64,000 nucleotides of DNA, taken from contig NZ_CP041405.1 of the NCBI RefSeq assembly GCF_007066085.1, positions 3,383,001-3,447,000 on the forward strand. The letters are read 5' to 3'. Shown piece after piece: positions 1 to 6,432 of the stretch (the first letter of the stretch is position 1; the number at the start of each line of letters is the position of its first letter). Under the pieces are notes generated by a model that was not told where the DNA came from, searched no databases, and saw only the letters and a list, made by a program, of their open reading frames with translations. The position numbers and the translations under genes are program-made. Source of the DNA: Paenibacillus thiaminolyticus (GTDB lineage Bacteria; Bacillota; Bacilli; Paenibacillales; Paenibacillaceae).

Positions 1-2
1 TC

Positions 3-956
3 GACACTACCTTCAAGATTGCGGAGTATATTTTTCAATCGGGAAAACGCAACTACTCCCTCCCCTTCTACGATATCATCACCCAGAACGGATACAGTCG
101 AAGCGAGAAATTGGCGATCTCTTATTACAGAAGATTTCTTATCCTCAGAGACCTGGATACTTGCGAGGCCGGTAACGAAGCCTTATGCCAGTTGATTGAA
201 TATTTGCCATTACTGCCGGATGACATCAGACTTGATGCCTACTACCGTATCCTAACTTTTTATAATGTAGTAGAGAACTGGCCAAAGTTGCACCTGTATG
301 CCCAAGAACTAAGGAGCATTGCGCTGGCCGAAGGACATAATGACTATTTGGCTGAAAGCTGGTTGTATGAATCATTTGCCTTAAAAGGCATGAAAAATTT
401 CGAAAGCGCCTTAAAAGCAACGGTAGCATATAGGGGATATGGGGAGCATTACGCGTGGTTATCCAAATGCAACGAACTTTATATTTCTATTGAAATGAAG
501 CAAATCAAACCAATAGAAGAACTTATGGGCATGCTGAAGGGCCCTCAAGCGCTTCTTGTGCTCCCGGTTGCCTTGGACACTTACCTCGACAACAATGCGC
601 TCATCGAAGCGAGAGGATACCTGGAACAGTATAAAAGCTATGTGGACGACCTGTTATCCCGAGAAGATCCGTTTCATTTGAAGCATAAACTGCGGCTGAC
701 GCAAGCTTTGAGTCAGTACTATTTCAGATGCGGACAATATGATACCGGGTTCGATTATAACGCTGATTCTTTGAAAATGGCGTTGAATCTTAAAAATATG
801 CATCGTGTAGGAATGGCCGTCGTTTCATTTCAAGAACATGAAAAGCAGGCTTCAGCAGAACATAAGGAACGTTTCATAAGTATCCTATTGAGTATGAATC
901 ACAATATCCATGGCTCTTTTCTTGTTCAGTATTACAGGAGTGTCGTCGCTGGGTGA
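3..956 (+). CDS. Helical-repeat (TPR-like) RRNPP/AimR-type receptor, C-terminal part
   Basis: The frame is open from base 3, so the true start lies left of the window; 317 residues are visible. An in-frame TTG at 111 lacks a Shine-Dalgarno site and is not credited as the start. The sequence is almost wholly helical, with repeated Tyr/Leu-rich helix pairs (AYYRILTFYNVVENW, SQYYFRCGQYDTGFDYNAD) as in TPR-type peptide receptors of the Rap/PlcR/AimR kind. No enzyme motif is present. In DNA-binding members a helix-turn-helix precedes the repeats; here it would be off the edge. A short ORF with a duplicated hexapeptide overlaps the 3' end, which is the usual place for the cognate signal peptide. 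Family assignment is inference; a non-signalling TPR protein is the alternative. Confidence 0.6.
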   Translation, partial: DTTFKIAEYIFQSGKRNYSLPFYDIITQNGYSRSEKLAISYYRRFLILRDLDTCEAGNEALCQLIEYLPLLPDDIRLDAYYRILTFYNVVENWPKLHLYAQELRSIALAEGHNDYLAESWLYESFALKGMKNFESALKATVAYRGYGEHYAWLSKCNELYISIEMKQIKPIEELMGMLKGPQALLVLPVALDTYLDNNALIEARGYLEQYKSYVDDLLSREDPFHLKHKLRLTQALSQYYFRCGQYDTGFDYNADSLKMALNLKNMHRVGMAVVSFQEHEKQASAEHKERFISILLSMNHNIHGSFLVQYYRSVVAG

Positions 957-1002
957 TATTGGAGGTGGTTGGCTCGTCCACGATATTGGAGGTGGTTGGT
1001 AA
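910..1002 (+). CDS. Candidate signal propeptide with two DIGGGW copies
   Basis: A 30-codon ORF in a different frame from the receptor, overlapping its last 47 bases. It begins with a hydrophobic stretch (MALFLFSITGVSSLG) and ends DIGGGW-LVH-DIGGGW-stop. The exact repetition of a six-residue unit, with the second copy directly before TAA, is what one expects of a secreted pro-peptide cut to a hexapeptide. No good Shine-Dalgarno site precedes the ATG, so translation may depend on coupling to the receptor gene, and the start is uncertain. The N-terminus lacks the Lys/Arg usual in an export signal. The pairing with the receptor is inference from position and architecture. Confidence 0.5.
   Translation: MALFLFSITGVSSLGDIGGGWLVHDIGGGW
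955..999. repeat. 27-bp tandem duplication, 18 bp exactly repeated
   Basis: The 18-mer GATATTGGAGGTGGTTGG occurs twice with a 27-bp period, separated by CTCGTCCAC. A period of nine codons keeps the frame, so the repeat encodes DIGGGW twice. Each copy contains GGAGGTGG, which also resembles a ribosome binding site, but no convincing start codon follows either copy in a useful frame. Confidence 0.9.
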
Positions 1003-1068
1003 GCAGAGAGCTGCTCCAGTTGCTTAGCATTTCAGTTACACATACTTTATTCGATAGCATAAAGTAAT

Positions 1069-1106
1069 ATGAGCCGTGAAACGATTTCGACGGCTCATTT
1101 TTATTG
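1069..1106 (+). terminator. Rho-independent terminator of the receptor/peptide unit
   Basis: ATGAGCCGT at 1069-1077 pairs exactly with ACGGCTCAT at 1090-1098, and a T-rich tract follows. It lies 67 bases after the peptide stop and would end the receptor-peptide transcript. Confidence 0.8.
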
Positions 1107-1235
1107 TTGGTTACTATTATTTTCGCTGCTGGCAGGTGCTGCTTCTTCGGCAGTGACAGGTGATATGGTGCCGAATTGCAAGGCCATTTGTTCTAATAAG
1201 AGAAAATCGCAGCAGCGGGCATTTAATTTGGGTTG

Positions 1236-1649
1236 TTACCGGCTCTTCACGATTTGATACAATCGTTTTGCTTTTTTCTTGATTGCTTCTTCATTTTTCC
1301 GAACATACAACATTTGTTTCATCAATAATTGCCGATACCGATGATCGGGTTCACGCGCAATATGAATCGGAATGATGACAGGCGGAAGGACGGGAATCAT
1401 ATTATTCAAATTAATAATCCCCAATCTTCCACGCTCTATTTTAATGACATCAGGTGCGGTGTCAGCTATAAACTCGTGTTTTGGTTTAGGAGAAGACAAG
1501 GGAGCATAATAAGAAAAATTATTTACCTCAAGCAGGATTCCAACAAACTTCCGATTTTGAGCCGGATCCTTACTGACAACTCTATCGAATTCTCGAAGAT
1601 AATCTAAATACACAGATTGAACTCCACAAATTTTTATTGTTGTCCTCAT
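1236..1649 (-). CDS. Type III toxin-antitoxin toxin, ToxN/AbiQ family endoribonuclease
   Basis: 137 residues. Visible family hallmarks are an N-terminal YLDYLREFDRVV-like segment, GILLEVN, the conserved core APLSSPKPKH, then LGIINLNNMIPV and a basic C-terminal helix (NEEAIKKKAKRLYQ). In ToxN and AbiQ the Ser/Lys residues of the PLSSPK core belong to the active site, and the enzymes cut their own repeat RNA and cellular mRNA. The start is the ATG with AGGAG seven bases upstream; the frame stays open further upstream but that part overlaps the terminator hairpin. The upstream 39-nt repeat RNA and intervening terminator complete the standard module, which acts in plasmid maintenance and phage abortive infection in characterised cases. 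No homology search was possible. Confidence 0.88.
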   Translation of the reverse strand: MRTTIKICGVQSVYLDYLREFDRVVSKDPAQNRKFVGILLEVNNFSYYAPLSSPKPKHEFIADTAPDVIKIERGRLGIINLNNMIPVLPPVIIPIHIAREPDHRYRQLLMKQMLYVRKNEEAIKKKAKRLYQIVKSR

Positions 1650-1660
1650 TTCAATTCTCC

Positions 1661-1689
1661 TAAAAAAATAAGGGTAGCATAAGCTACCC
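1661..1689 (-). terminator. Terminator between antitoxin RNA and toxin gene
   Basis: On the minus strand GGGTAGC-TTAT-GCTACCC is followed by TTATTTTTTT. It sits between the RNA repeats and the toxin ribosome binding site. In type III modules a leaky terminator here sets the excess of antitoxin RNA over toxin mRNA. Confidence 0.9.
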
Positions 1690-1801
1690 ATTCTACCTTT
1701 TTTCGTCCCTCACTTATACGGCAGAGGATCTCCGGCTTCTTTCGTTCCTCACTTATACGGTAGAGGATCTCCGGCTTTTTCAGGAACAATCATGCCCCTT
1801 A
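1690..1801 (-). ncRNA. Type III antitoxin RNA (ToxI-like repeat RNA)
   Basis: Two 39-nt direct repeats at 1736-1774 and 1697-1735 differ at three positions; a partial CTTTTT start of a third unit lies at 1775-1780. On the RNA strand each unit reads from CCGGAGATCCTCTACC through GTATAAGTGAGGAACG to an A-rich end. CCTC and GAGG within a unit can pair, as in the pseudoknots of known ToxI units, and the A-rich boundary resembles the toxin cleavage site of other family members. Known antitoxins have about two to six units of 34-48 nt. The 5' end is estimated from the promoter. Confidence 0.85.
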
Positions 1802-1807
1802 AGCTTC

Positions 1808-1836
1808 ACTTTAAGGGATACATTGGAAGTTGTCAA
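1808..1836 (-). promoter_or_regulatory. Sigma-A promoter of the toxin-antitoxin module
   Basis: Minus-strand TTGACA, a 17-bp spacer, then TAAAGT. The predicted start falls near 1800, just upstream of the antitoxin repeats. Confidence 0.75.
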
Positions 1837-1905
1837 GGTGCTGAATTGCAATTGTGTTATTGAAAGGTACCCAAGGCAAGGGAACTATTATCCAAGTCCG
1901 TCCTT

Positions 1906-2742
1906 CTATTTCACCGCACCCGCGGCAATGCCCTTAATAATATACTTCTGCGCGAAAATATAGAAGATGACAATCGGGATGATCGTGAGCGTCAGCCCGG
2001 CCATCGCTTGGTTCCATACGATCGTGAACTCGCCGAAGAAGTAGAAGGTGGACAGCGGAATCGTTCTCAGCCCCTTGTCCGCCAAGGTCAGAGATGGAAG
2101 CAAGTAATCGTTCCACAGGGCAATTACGTTAAGAATGGCTACGGTAATTGTAATATTTTTGAGCATCGGGAAGACGATTCTCCAAAATACCCCGAACTTG
2201 CTGCAGCCATCGATGGTCGCCGCTTCCTCCAGATCGATCGGGATCGACTTGATGAACCCGTGATAGAGAAAGACCGCCATCCCCGAGGCGAAGCCTACGT
2301 TCATGTAGATTAAGCCTTCATGGGTATTCAGCATCGGAATATGAAGATGGGTGCGAATCCAGTCCATCACCTGCATCAACGGCATCATCAGCGTCTGGAA
2401 CGGAATGAGCATGGTGGCGACCAAGGTCATGAAAATGATTTTGCTCAGCTTATTGTCGGTGCGAACCAGCATCCATGCTGTCATCGATGCCAGCACAATG
2501 ACAAGGATGACGGAGACGAGCGTGACATACAGCGAATTGCCGAAGGCGTTGAAGAAATTCATTTTCTCCATAGCCTCTTTATAGTATTGGAAGCTGAATG
2601 AAGTCGGCAAAGCGAGCGCGTTCTCATACAGCTCCGCACGGTTTTTGAATGAATTGACCAGCATCAAATAGATCGGCGACAAAAAGAGGACAGCCAGCAG
2701 AAGAAGCAATAGTTCAAGCAGCCATTTGCTCGTTTTCTTCAT
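1906..2742 (-). CDS. Carbohydrate ABC transporter permease, MalG type
   Basis: 278 residues with six predicted membrane helices. The EAA loop, EEAATIDGCSKFGVFWRIVFPML, contacts the ATPase. Topology and length are typical of the second inner-membrane permease of CUT1 sugar importers. Its start overlaps the stop of the partner permease by one base (TAATG), so translation is coupled. The three-gene set has no ATPase, as is common in Bacillota where a shared MsmX-type ATPase serves several importers. The sugar is not determinable from the sequence. Confidence 0.93.
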   Translation of the reverse strand: MKKTSKWLLELLLLLLAVLFLSPIYLMLVNSFKNRAELYENALALPTSFSFQYYKEAMEKMNFFNAFGNSLYVTLVSVILVIVLASMTAWMLVRTDNKLSKIIFMTLVATMLIPFQTLMMPLMQVMDWIRTHLHIPMLNTHEGLIYMNVGFASGMAVFLYHGFIKSIPIDLEEAATIDGCSKFGVFWRIVFPMLKNITITVAILNVIALWNDYLLPSLTLADKGLRTIPLSTFYFFGEFTIVWNQAMAGLTLTIIPIVIFYIFAQKYIIKGIAAGAVK

Positions 2743-3617
2743 TAGTACTGCACCTCTCTTTTCTTCGTCAGGAATACCTGAGTCAGGGTAAATACCGCCA
2801 CGACAAGGAAAAAGAGCACGGCCTTCGCTTGTCCGAGACCGTAATTGCCGTAGGCAAAGATCTCATTGAAAATATTCATCGCGAACATCTCGGTCGCATT
2901 GTTCGGACCGCCGCGCGTTAAGCTCAAGTTCACGTCATAAATCTTGAACGCGCCGGACAACGTCAGGAAGAGACAGATGGTGAACGCCGGCATAAGGAGC
3001 GGAAGCGTGATTTTGGTGAGACGATGCCACCAATTCGCTCCATCTACCTTCGAGGCTTCAATCAGCTCATCCGGCACGCCTTGAAGTCCGGCCACATAGA
3101 TAATCATCGTATATCCGGCAAATTGCCACGTGAACACGACAACCAGGGCGAACAAAGCGAATTGAGAGTCGAGGAGCCAGTTAAAGAATACGTTGGCAAG
3201 CCCCGTGCTCTCGCCGATATAGCCCATCGCATCGGTAAAGATAAACTGCCAAATATAACCTAGAATAAGGCCGCCGATCAGATTCGGCATAAAGAACATC
3301 GTACGGGCGAGATTGCGCACTCGCAGCTTCGTGGTAACAAAGAGAGAGAAAGCAAGGCCGAACACGTTGACGATCAGCACGGCCAGAATCGTGAATTTCA
3401 GCGTGTGCCATGCCGATGCCAGGAATCGTTCATCCTGGAACAGTTGAATATAGTTGTCGAGCCCGACGAACACTTTGGGATTGGCCGGAATGCCATCCCA
3501 TTGCACGAACGAATAAGCAATACCGAACAGGAACGGTATGACGACGACGGTGGTAAAGATAAAAAGCAGGGGAAGCGTAAATAAGGCAAACCATAGCCGG
3601 TCTTTCCGCTTCTTCAT
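2742..3617 (-). CDS. Sugar ABC transporter permease, MalF type
   Basis: 291 residues, six membrane helices, with the EAA motif ELIEASKVDGANWWHRLTKI before the last helices. It forms the heterodimeric channel with the MalG-type protein encoded directly downstream. A hairpin terminator separates it from the binding-protein gene, so permease expression probably depends on read-through. Confidence 0.93.
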   Translation of the reverse strand: MKKRKDRLWFALFTLPLLFIFTTVVVIPFLFGIAYSFVQWDGIPANPKVFVGLDNYIQLFQDERFLASAWHTLKFTILAVLIVNVFGLAFSLFVTTKLRVRNLARTMFFMPNLIGGLILGYIWQFIFTDAMGYIGESTGLANVFFNWLLDSQFALFALVVVFTWQFAGYTMIIYVAGLQGVPDELIEASKVDGANWWHRLTKITLPLLMPAFTICLFLTLSGAFKIYDVNLSLTRGGPNNATEMFAMNIFNEIFAYGNYGLGQAKAVLFFLVVAVFTLTQVFLTKKREVQY

Positions 3618-3693
3618 GGTTTATCCCTTCTTTCCGGTAAAGTTGGAGCCAGCCGCCCTATCACGCTGGAACATGATGACGAGAGTTCGAATA

Positions 3694-3745
3694 ACAAAAA
3701 GCCTAACACGGTCATGTATGTGAACCCATGGGTTAGGCTTTTTGT
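3694..3745 (-). terminator. Hairpin between binding-protein and permease genes
   Basis: ACAAAAAGCCTAAC pairs exactly with GTTAGGCTTTTTGT across a 24-base loop. The A and T tracts make it work on either strand; in the operon it should reduce permease mRNA relative to binding-protein mRNA. Confidence 0.8.
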
Positions 3746-3764
3746 CTTCAAGCTGTGTATCCGG

Positions 3765-5039
3765 TTATTTGGCCGCCTTGGCCCAGACCTCATCCAGCTT
3801 CTTAAGGAACTGCTCTCCTGTCATCTCCTTGCTCAAGAAGAATTCCTGGGCTACCGGCGTGAGGTCATTGGTGATGATGCCTGCCGGGAAGTAGTTGTTC
3901 GCCGTCATTAACGTCTCCCCGCTCTGGGTGGCTTCATATACCGCTTGAGACAATGGGTCCATGTCTCCTGCTTCGATATTCGTCATGGCCGGAATGAACT
4001 GGAACTCATCTACAATCGTTTTCTTGCCTGTCTCGCTATTGAACAACCAATCCAGGAAAGCGTTTGCAGCTTTGATTTCATCTGCATCGGCTGTCCCGTT
4101 GACAACCCAGTAGCTGGCGACGCCTACCGTCAGCTTCTTGTTGCCGTCAATTGGGAGCGGCATCATTCCGATGTTGGAGCCGAAGTCGCCGAAGTCCTTC
4201 AGCATCGAGAAGCTCCAGTTGCCTTGGTGCACCATCGCCGTCTTGCCGGTTGCGAAGTCACCCATTTGCGTATCGTATTTGATCTCCATCGGATTTTTCG
4301 CATAGGCCTTGATGGCATCCATGAACTTCGCGAATTCCTGGAACTCCTTCGTGTCAGCCATCTTCACTTCGCCCTTGTTCAGCTTATTGATGTAGTCGAC
4401 AGGATCGGCTTGCAAAGCGAACGGCGTATTGATGATATGGCCAATGAGGAAATACGCCTCTTGAGAAAGAGCAAGACCGTTAATATTTTCGTTTTTGAAC
4501 TTTTCCAGCGTCTTGGTGAAGGAATCCAGGTCTGTCACCTCGGAAGGATTGACGAGATCCTTGTTGTACACCAGACCGTAGCCTTCGACGCCATACGGAA
4601 TGCCCGTCACTTTGCCGTCCACTTCCAGCGCCATATTCGGCGCAACATTTTTCGCATACCCTTCATTGCTCATATCATAGAAGTAAGACTTGAACTTCTC
4701 TGCTTCCGTACCCGGTCCAATGCTGAAGATGGACGGCCCTTGGTTGCTCGTCAGCTTCGCCTGCAGCTGCGTTGTATAGTTATCGCCGGCAGCGCCCCAT
4801 ACTTCCGCTTCATTCCCGGTTTCCTCTGTATATTTCTGAGCCAATTTCTCTAATTGCTCCGCGATCTCAACCTTGGATTGGAAAATCGTAATCTTCTTCA
4901 GCTTCTCCTGCCCCGATGAATCCGTGGAAGGATTCGCATTTTTGCTATCCGTTCCCCCGCCGCAACCTACAAGCGCCGTAATCACGGCCAGCACGGTCAG
5001 CAAGCTAAGTGTGCGCGTAATGTATTTTCTCTTACTCAT
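3765..5039 (-). CDS. Extracellular sugar-binding lipoprotein (ABC family 1)
   Basis: 424 residues. A signal peptide ends in a lipobox (ITALVGC), so the mature protein starts at a lipidated Cys and is anchored outside the membrane. The rest has the family 1 binding-protein pattern: KITIFQSKVE, AKLTSNQGPSIF, VDGKVTGIPYGVEGYGLVYNK, the ATGKTAMVHQGNWS segment, and a C-terminal SKEMTGEQFLKKLDEVWAK. It delivers an unidentified carbohydrate to the two downstream permeases. The upstream promoter carries a LacI-type operator. Confidence 0.93.
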   Translation of the reverse strand: MSKRKYITRTLSLLTVLAVITALVGCGGGTDSKNANPSTDSSGQEKLKKITIFQSKVEIAEQLEKLAQKYTEETGNEAEVWGAAGDNYTTQLQAKLTSNQGPSIFSIGPGTEAEKFKSYFYDMSNEGYAKNVAPNMALEVDGKVTGIPYGVEGYGLVYNKDLVNPSEVTDLDSFTKTLEKFKNENINGLALSQEAYFLIGHIINTPFALQADPVDYINKLNKGEVKMADTKEFQEFAKFMDAIKAYAKNPMEIKYDTQMGDFATGKTAMVHQGNWSFSMLKDFGDFGSNIGMMPLPIDGNKKLTVGVASYWVVNGTADADEIKAANAFLDWLFNSETGKKTIVDEFQFIPAMTNIEAGDMDPLSQAVYEATQSGETLMTANNYFPAGIITNDLTPVAQEFFLSKEMTGEQFLKKLDEVWAKAAK

Positions 5040-5077
5040 TTTTTACGCCTCCCCGATTAAGATGAATACTTCGTAGT

Positions 5078-5087
5078 TAAGCGCTTA
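5078..5087. promoter_or_regulatory. LacI-family operator
   Basis: TAAGCGCTTA is a perfect palindrome with the central CG typical of LacI/CcpA-family operators. It lies just downstream of the binding-protein -10 box, where a bound repressor would block initiation or clearance. The adjacent LacI-type gene is the likely partner; the wider sequence (TTGTAAGCGCTTAAC) also partly matches a CcpA site. Confidence 0.65.
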
Positions 5088-5094
5088 CAAACTC

Positions 5095-5123
5095 ATCTTA
5101 ACGGATATTTTGTGTGAATGCAA
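5095..5123 (-). promoter_or_regulatory. Sigma-A promoter of the sugar-uptake genes
   Basis: Minus-strand TTGCAT, 17-bp spacer, TAAGAT. It reads into the binding-protein gene and carries the operator immediately downstream. Confidence 0.65.
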
Positions 5124-5210
5124 TAAAAAATAAGTGAAATAATCTGATGTTTTTATATTCATTAGATAAACTTTAACTACTAATTAGATAAAATAATTAT
5201 ACATTTTTAC

Positions 5211-6173
5211 TTATTTCGTTGTTTTTCTCCATTGAATTGTTGCATTGAGCTTCACCGGCTCCCGATTCGCCTGGCCGCGTATCATCGTAAGCAGCTCCTT
5301 CGCCGCCAAGTAACCGCATTCATACCGCGGAATCGCAATTGTCGTCAGCCCCGCCATCATCGCTGCGTCGGTGTTGTCGAAGCCCGTCACCGCAATGTCT
5401 TCGGGAACCTTGATCTTATTTTCCTCGAATGCCTTGAACGCGCCGAGCGCCATATGGTCATTCGCGCAGACGAGCACTTCCGGCAGTTCATTGCTGAGAA
5501 TGATAAGCTTCGCCGCCTGGTACCCGCTCGTCTCGCTGTAATCGCCATGGAAATAATGACGCGAATCGAAGCTCAGGCCATTGTGGTGAAGCGTATCCGT
5601 AAAGGCCGCAAAGCGTTCCTTGTGGTCCAGCGTGAAGTCGACCCCGCCGATATAGCCGAACCGCCTGTATCCCTTGTCCACCAGCCCTTGAACCATCTCG
5701 CCCATGACGGGATAATTATCGACGACGACACTTTTCGTATTCGCGTAACCGTGGGCAATCATCCGATCCATCAAGACGACCGGGAAATGGGGCTTCGCGT
5801 ACTCGATCAGGGCTTCATCGCTCATATGGCGATCCAGGCAAATCATCCCGCAGGCGAAGTTATTGCGCATAAATTTTTGACTGGACTTATTCGTGCAAAT
5901 AACCAAATCATAGCCATTCTCCGTCAGACAATGGTTAATTCCTTTAATAATCTGCAGGTAATATTCCCGATCAAAATCACTGAAAATGAACATTACGGTG
6001 CTGCTGCTCACCGCCTTGTTCGAAGAGCTTGAATAGTATCCCTTCTCCATGCATATTTTCAGCACTCGCTCCCGGGTCGCTTGTCCTACATTTTTACGGC
6101 CATTCAATACGTTGGACACCGTGGCGACCGATACATCCGCAAGCTCCGCAATCTCCTTCAATCTGCTCTTCAA
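5211..6173 (-). CDS. LacI-family transcriptional regulator
   Basis: 320 residues. The N-terminal helix-turn-helix reads LKEIAELADVSVATVSNVLNG, the classic LacI motif, followed by the hinge helix and a periplasmic-binding-protein-like effector domain (VLMDRMIAHG, FGYIGGVDF, VLVCANDHMALGAFKAFEE, DIAVTGFDNTD). It lies directly upstream of the sugar ABC genes in the same orientation, so it is probably their sugar-responsive repressor acting at the TAAGCGCTTA site. Two tandem 13-bp repeats in its upstream region could be a second, autoregulatory site. Confidence 0.92.
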   Translation of the reverse strand: MKSRLKEIAELADVSVATVSNVLNGRKNVGQATRERVLKICMEKGYYSSSSNKAVSSSTVMFIFSDFDREYYLQIIKGINHCLTENGYDLVICTNKSSQKFMRNNFACGMICLDRHMSDEALIEYAKPHFPVVLMDRMIAHGYANTKSVVVDNYPVMGEMVQGLVDKGYRRFGYIGGVDFTLDHKERFAAFTDTLHHNGLSFDSRHYFHGDYSETSGYQAAKLIILSNELPEVLVCANDHMALGAFKAFEENKIKVPEDIAVTGFDNTDAAMMAGLTTIAIPRYECGYLAAKELLTMIRGQANREPVKLNATIQWRKTTK

Positions 6174-6276
6174 GCCGCTTTCCCTCCTACAGCACTTGTT
6201 TTATCCATGAACCCGATTTTTTGGCGAACCCCTCCCCCTCCTGGCTGCATGGTTAACATTTATGGATTGCATTATT

Positions 6277-6302
6277 AACTATTTTACTAAACCATTTTAC
6301 TA
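6277..6302. repeat. Two 13-bp tandem repeats upstream of the LacI gene
   Basis: On the minus strand TAGTAAAATGGTT is followed at once by TAGTAAAATAGTT, one mismatch. The spacing and A/T content suit a regulator site or promoter element; function is unknown. Confidence 0.5.
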
Positions 6303-6364
6303 GAATACACACTTTTTTTCATGCCGCTAACATGGATAGAGATGATCGCTCCCTCTCTTCATTC

Positions 6365-6399
6365 AAAAAGGCTGCAAAACCCTCTCAGGTTCTGCAGCC
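6365..6399 (-). terminator. Terminator of the RND efflux operon
   Basis: Minus strand: GGCTGCAGAACC, six-base loop, GGTTTTGCAGCC, then TTTTT, about 35 bases after the stop codon of the last gene in the operon. Confidence 0.85.
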
Positions 6400-6432
6400 T
6401 CGGTGATGCTCTATCGTATTGTGTACTCTTTG

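Noticed and set aside
1069..1257. 62-codon frame with a signal-peptide-like stretch after the receptor gene
   Set aside because: Its start codon is the first base of the terminator stem and no ribosome binding site precedes it; the rest is unfamiliar. The shorter frame at 910-1002 is a far better signal-peptide candidate.
1697..1774. 39-nt repeats as transposon ends or CRISPR repeats
   Set aside because: They are direct, contiguous, follow a promoter, and precede a terminator and ToxN-like gene, which fits a type III antitoxin.
3945..4853. 302-codon frame opposite the sugar-binding lipoprotein gene
   Set aside because: Lies wholly antisense to a well-supported gene with signal peptide and lipobox, and its product has no recognisable domain.
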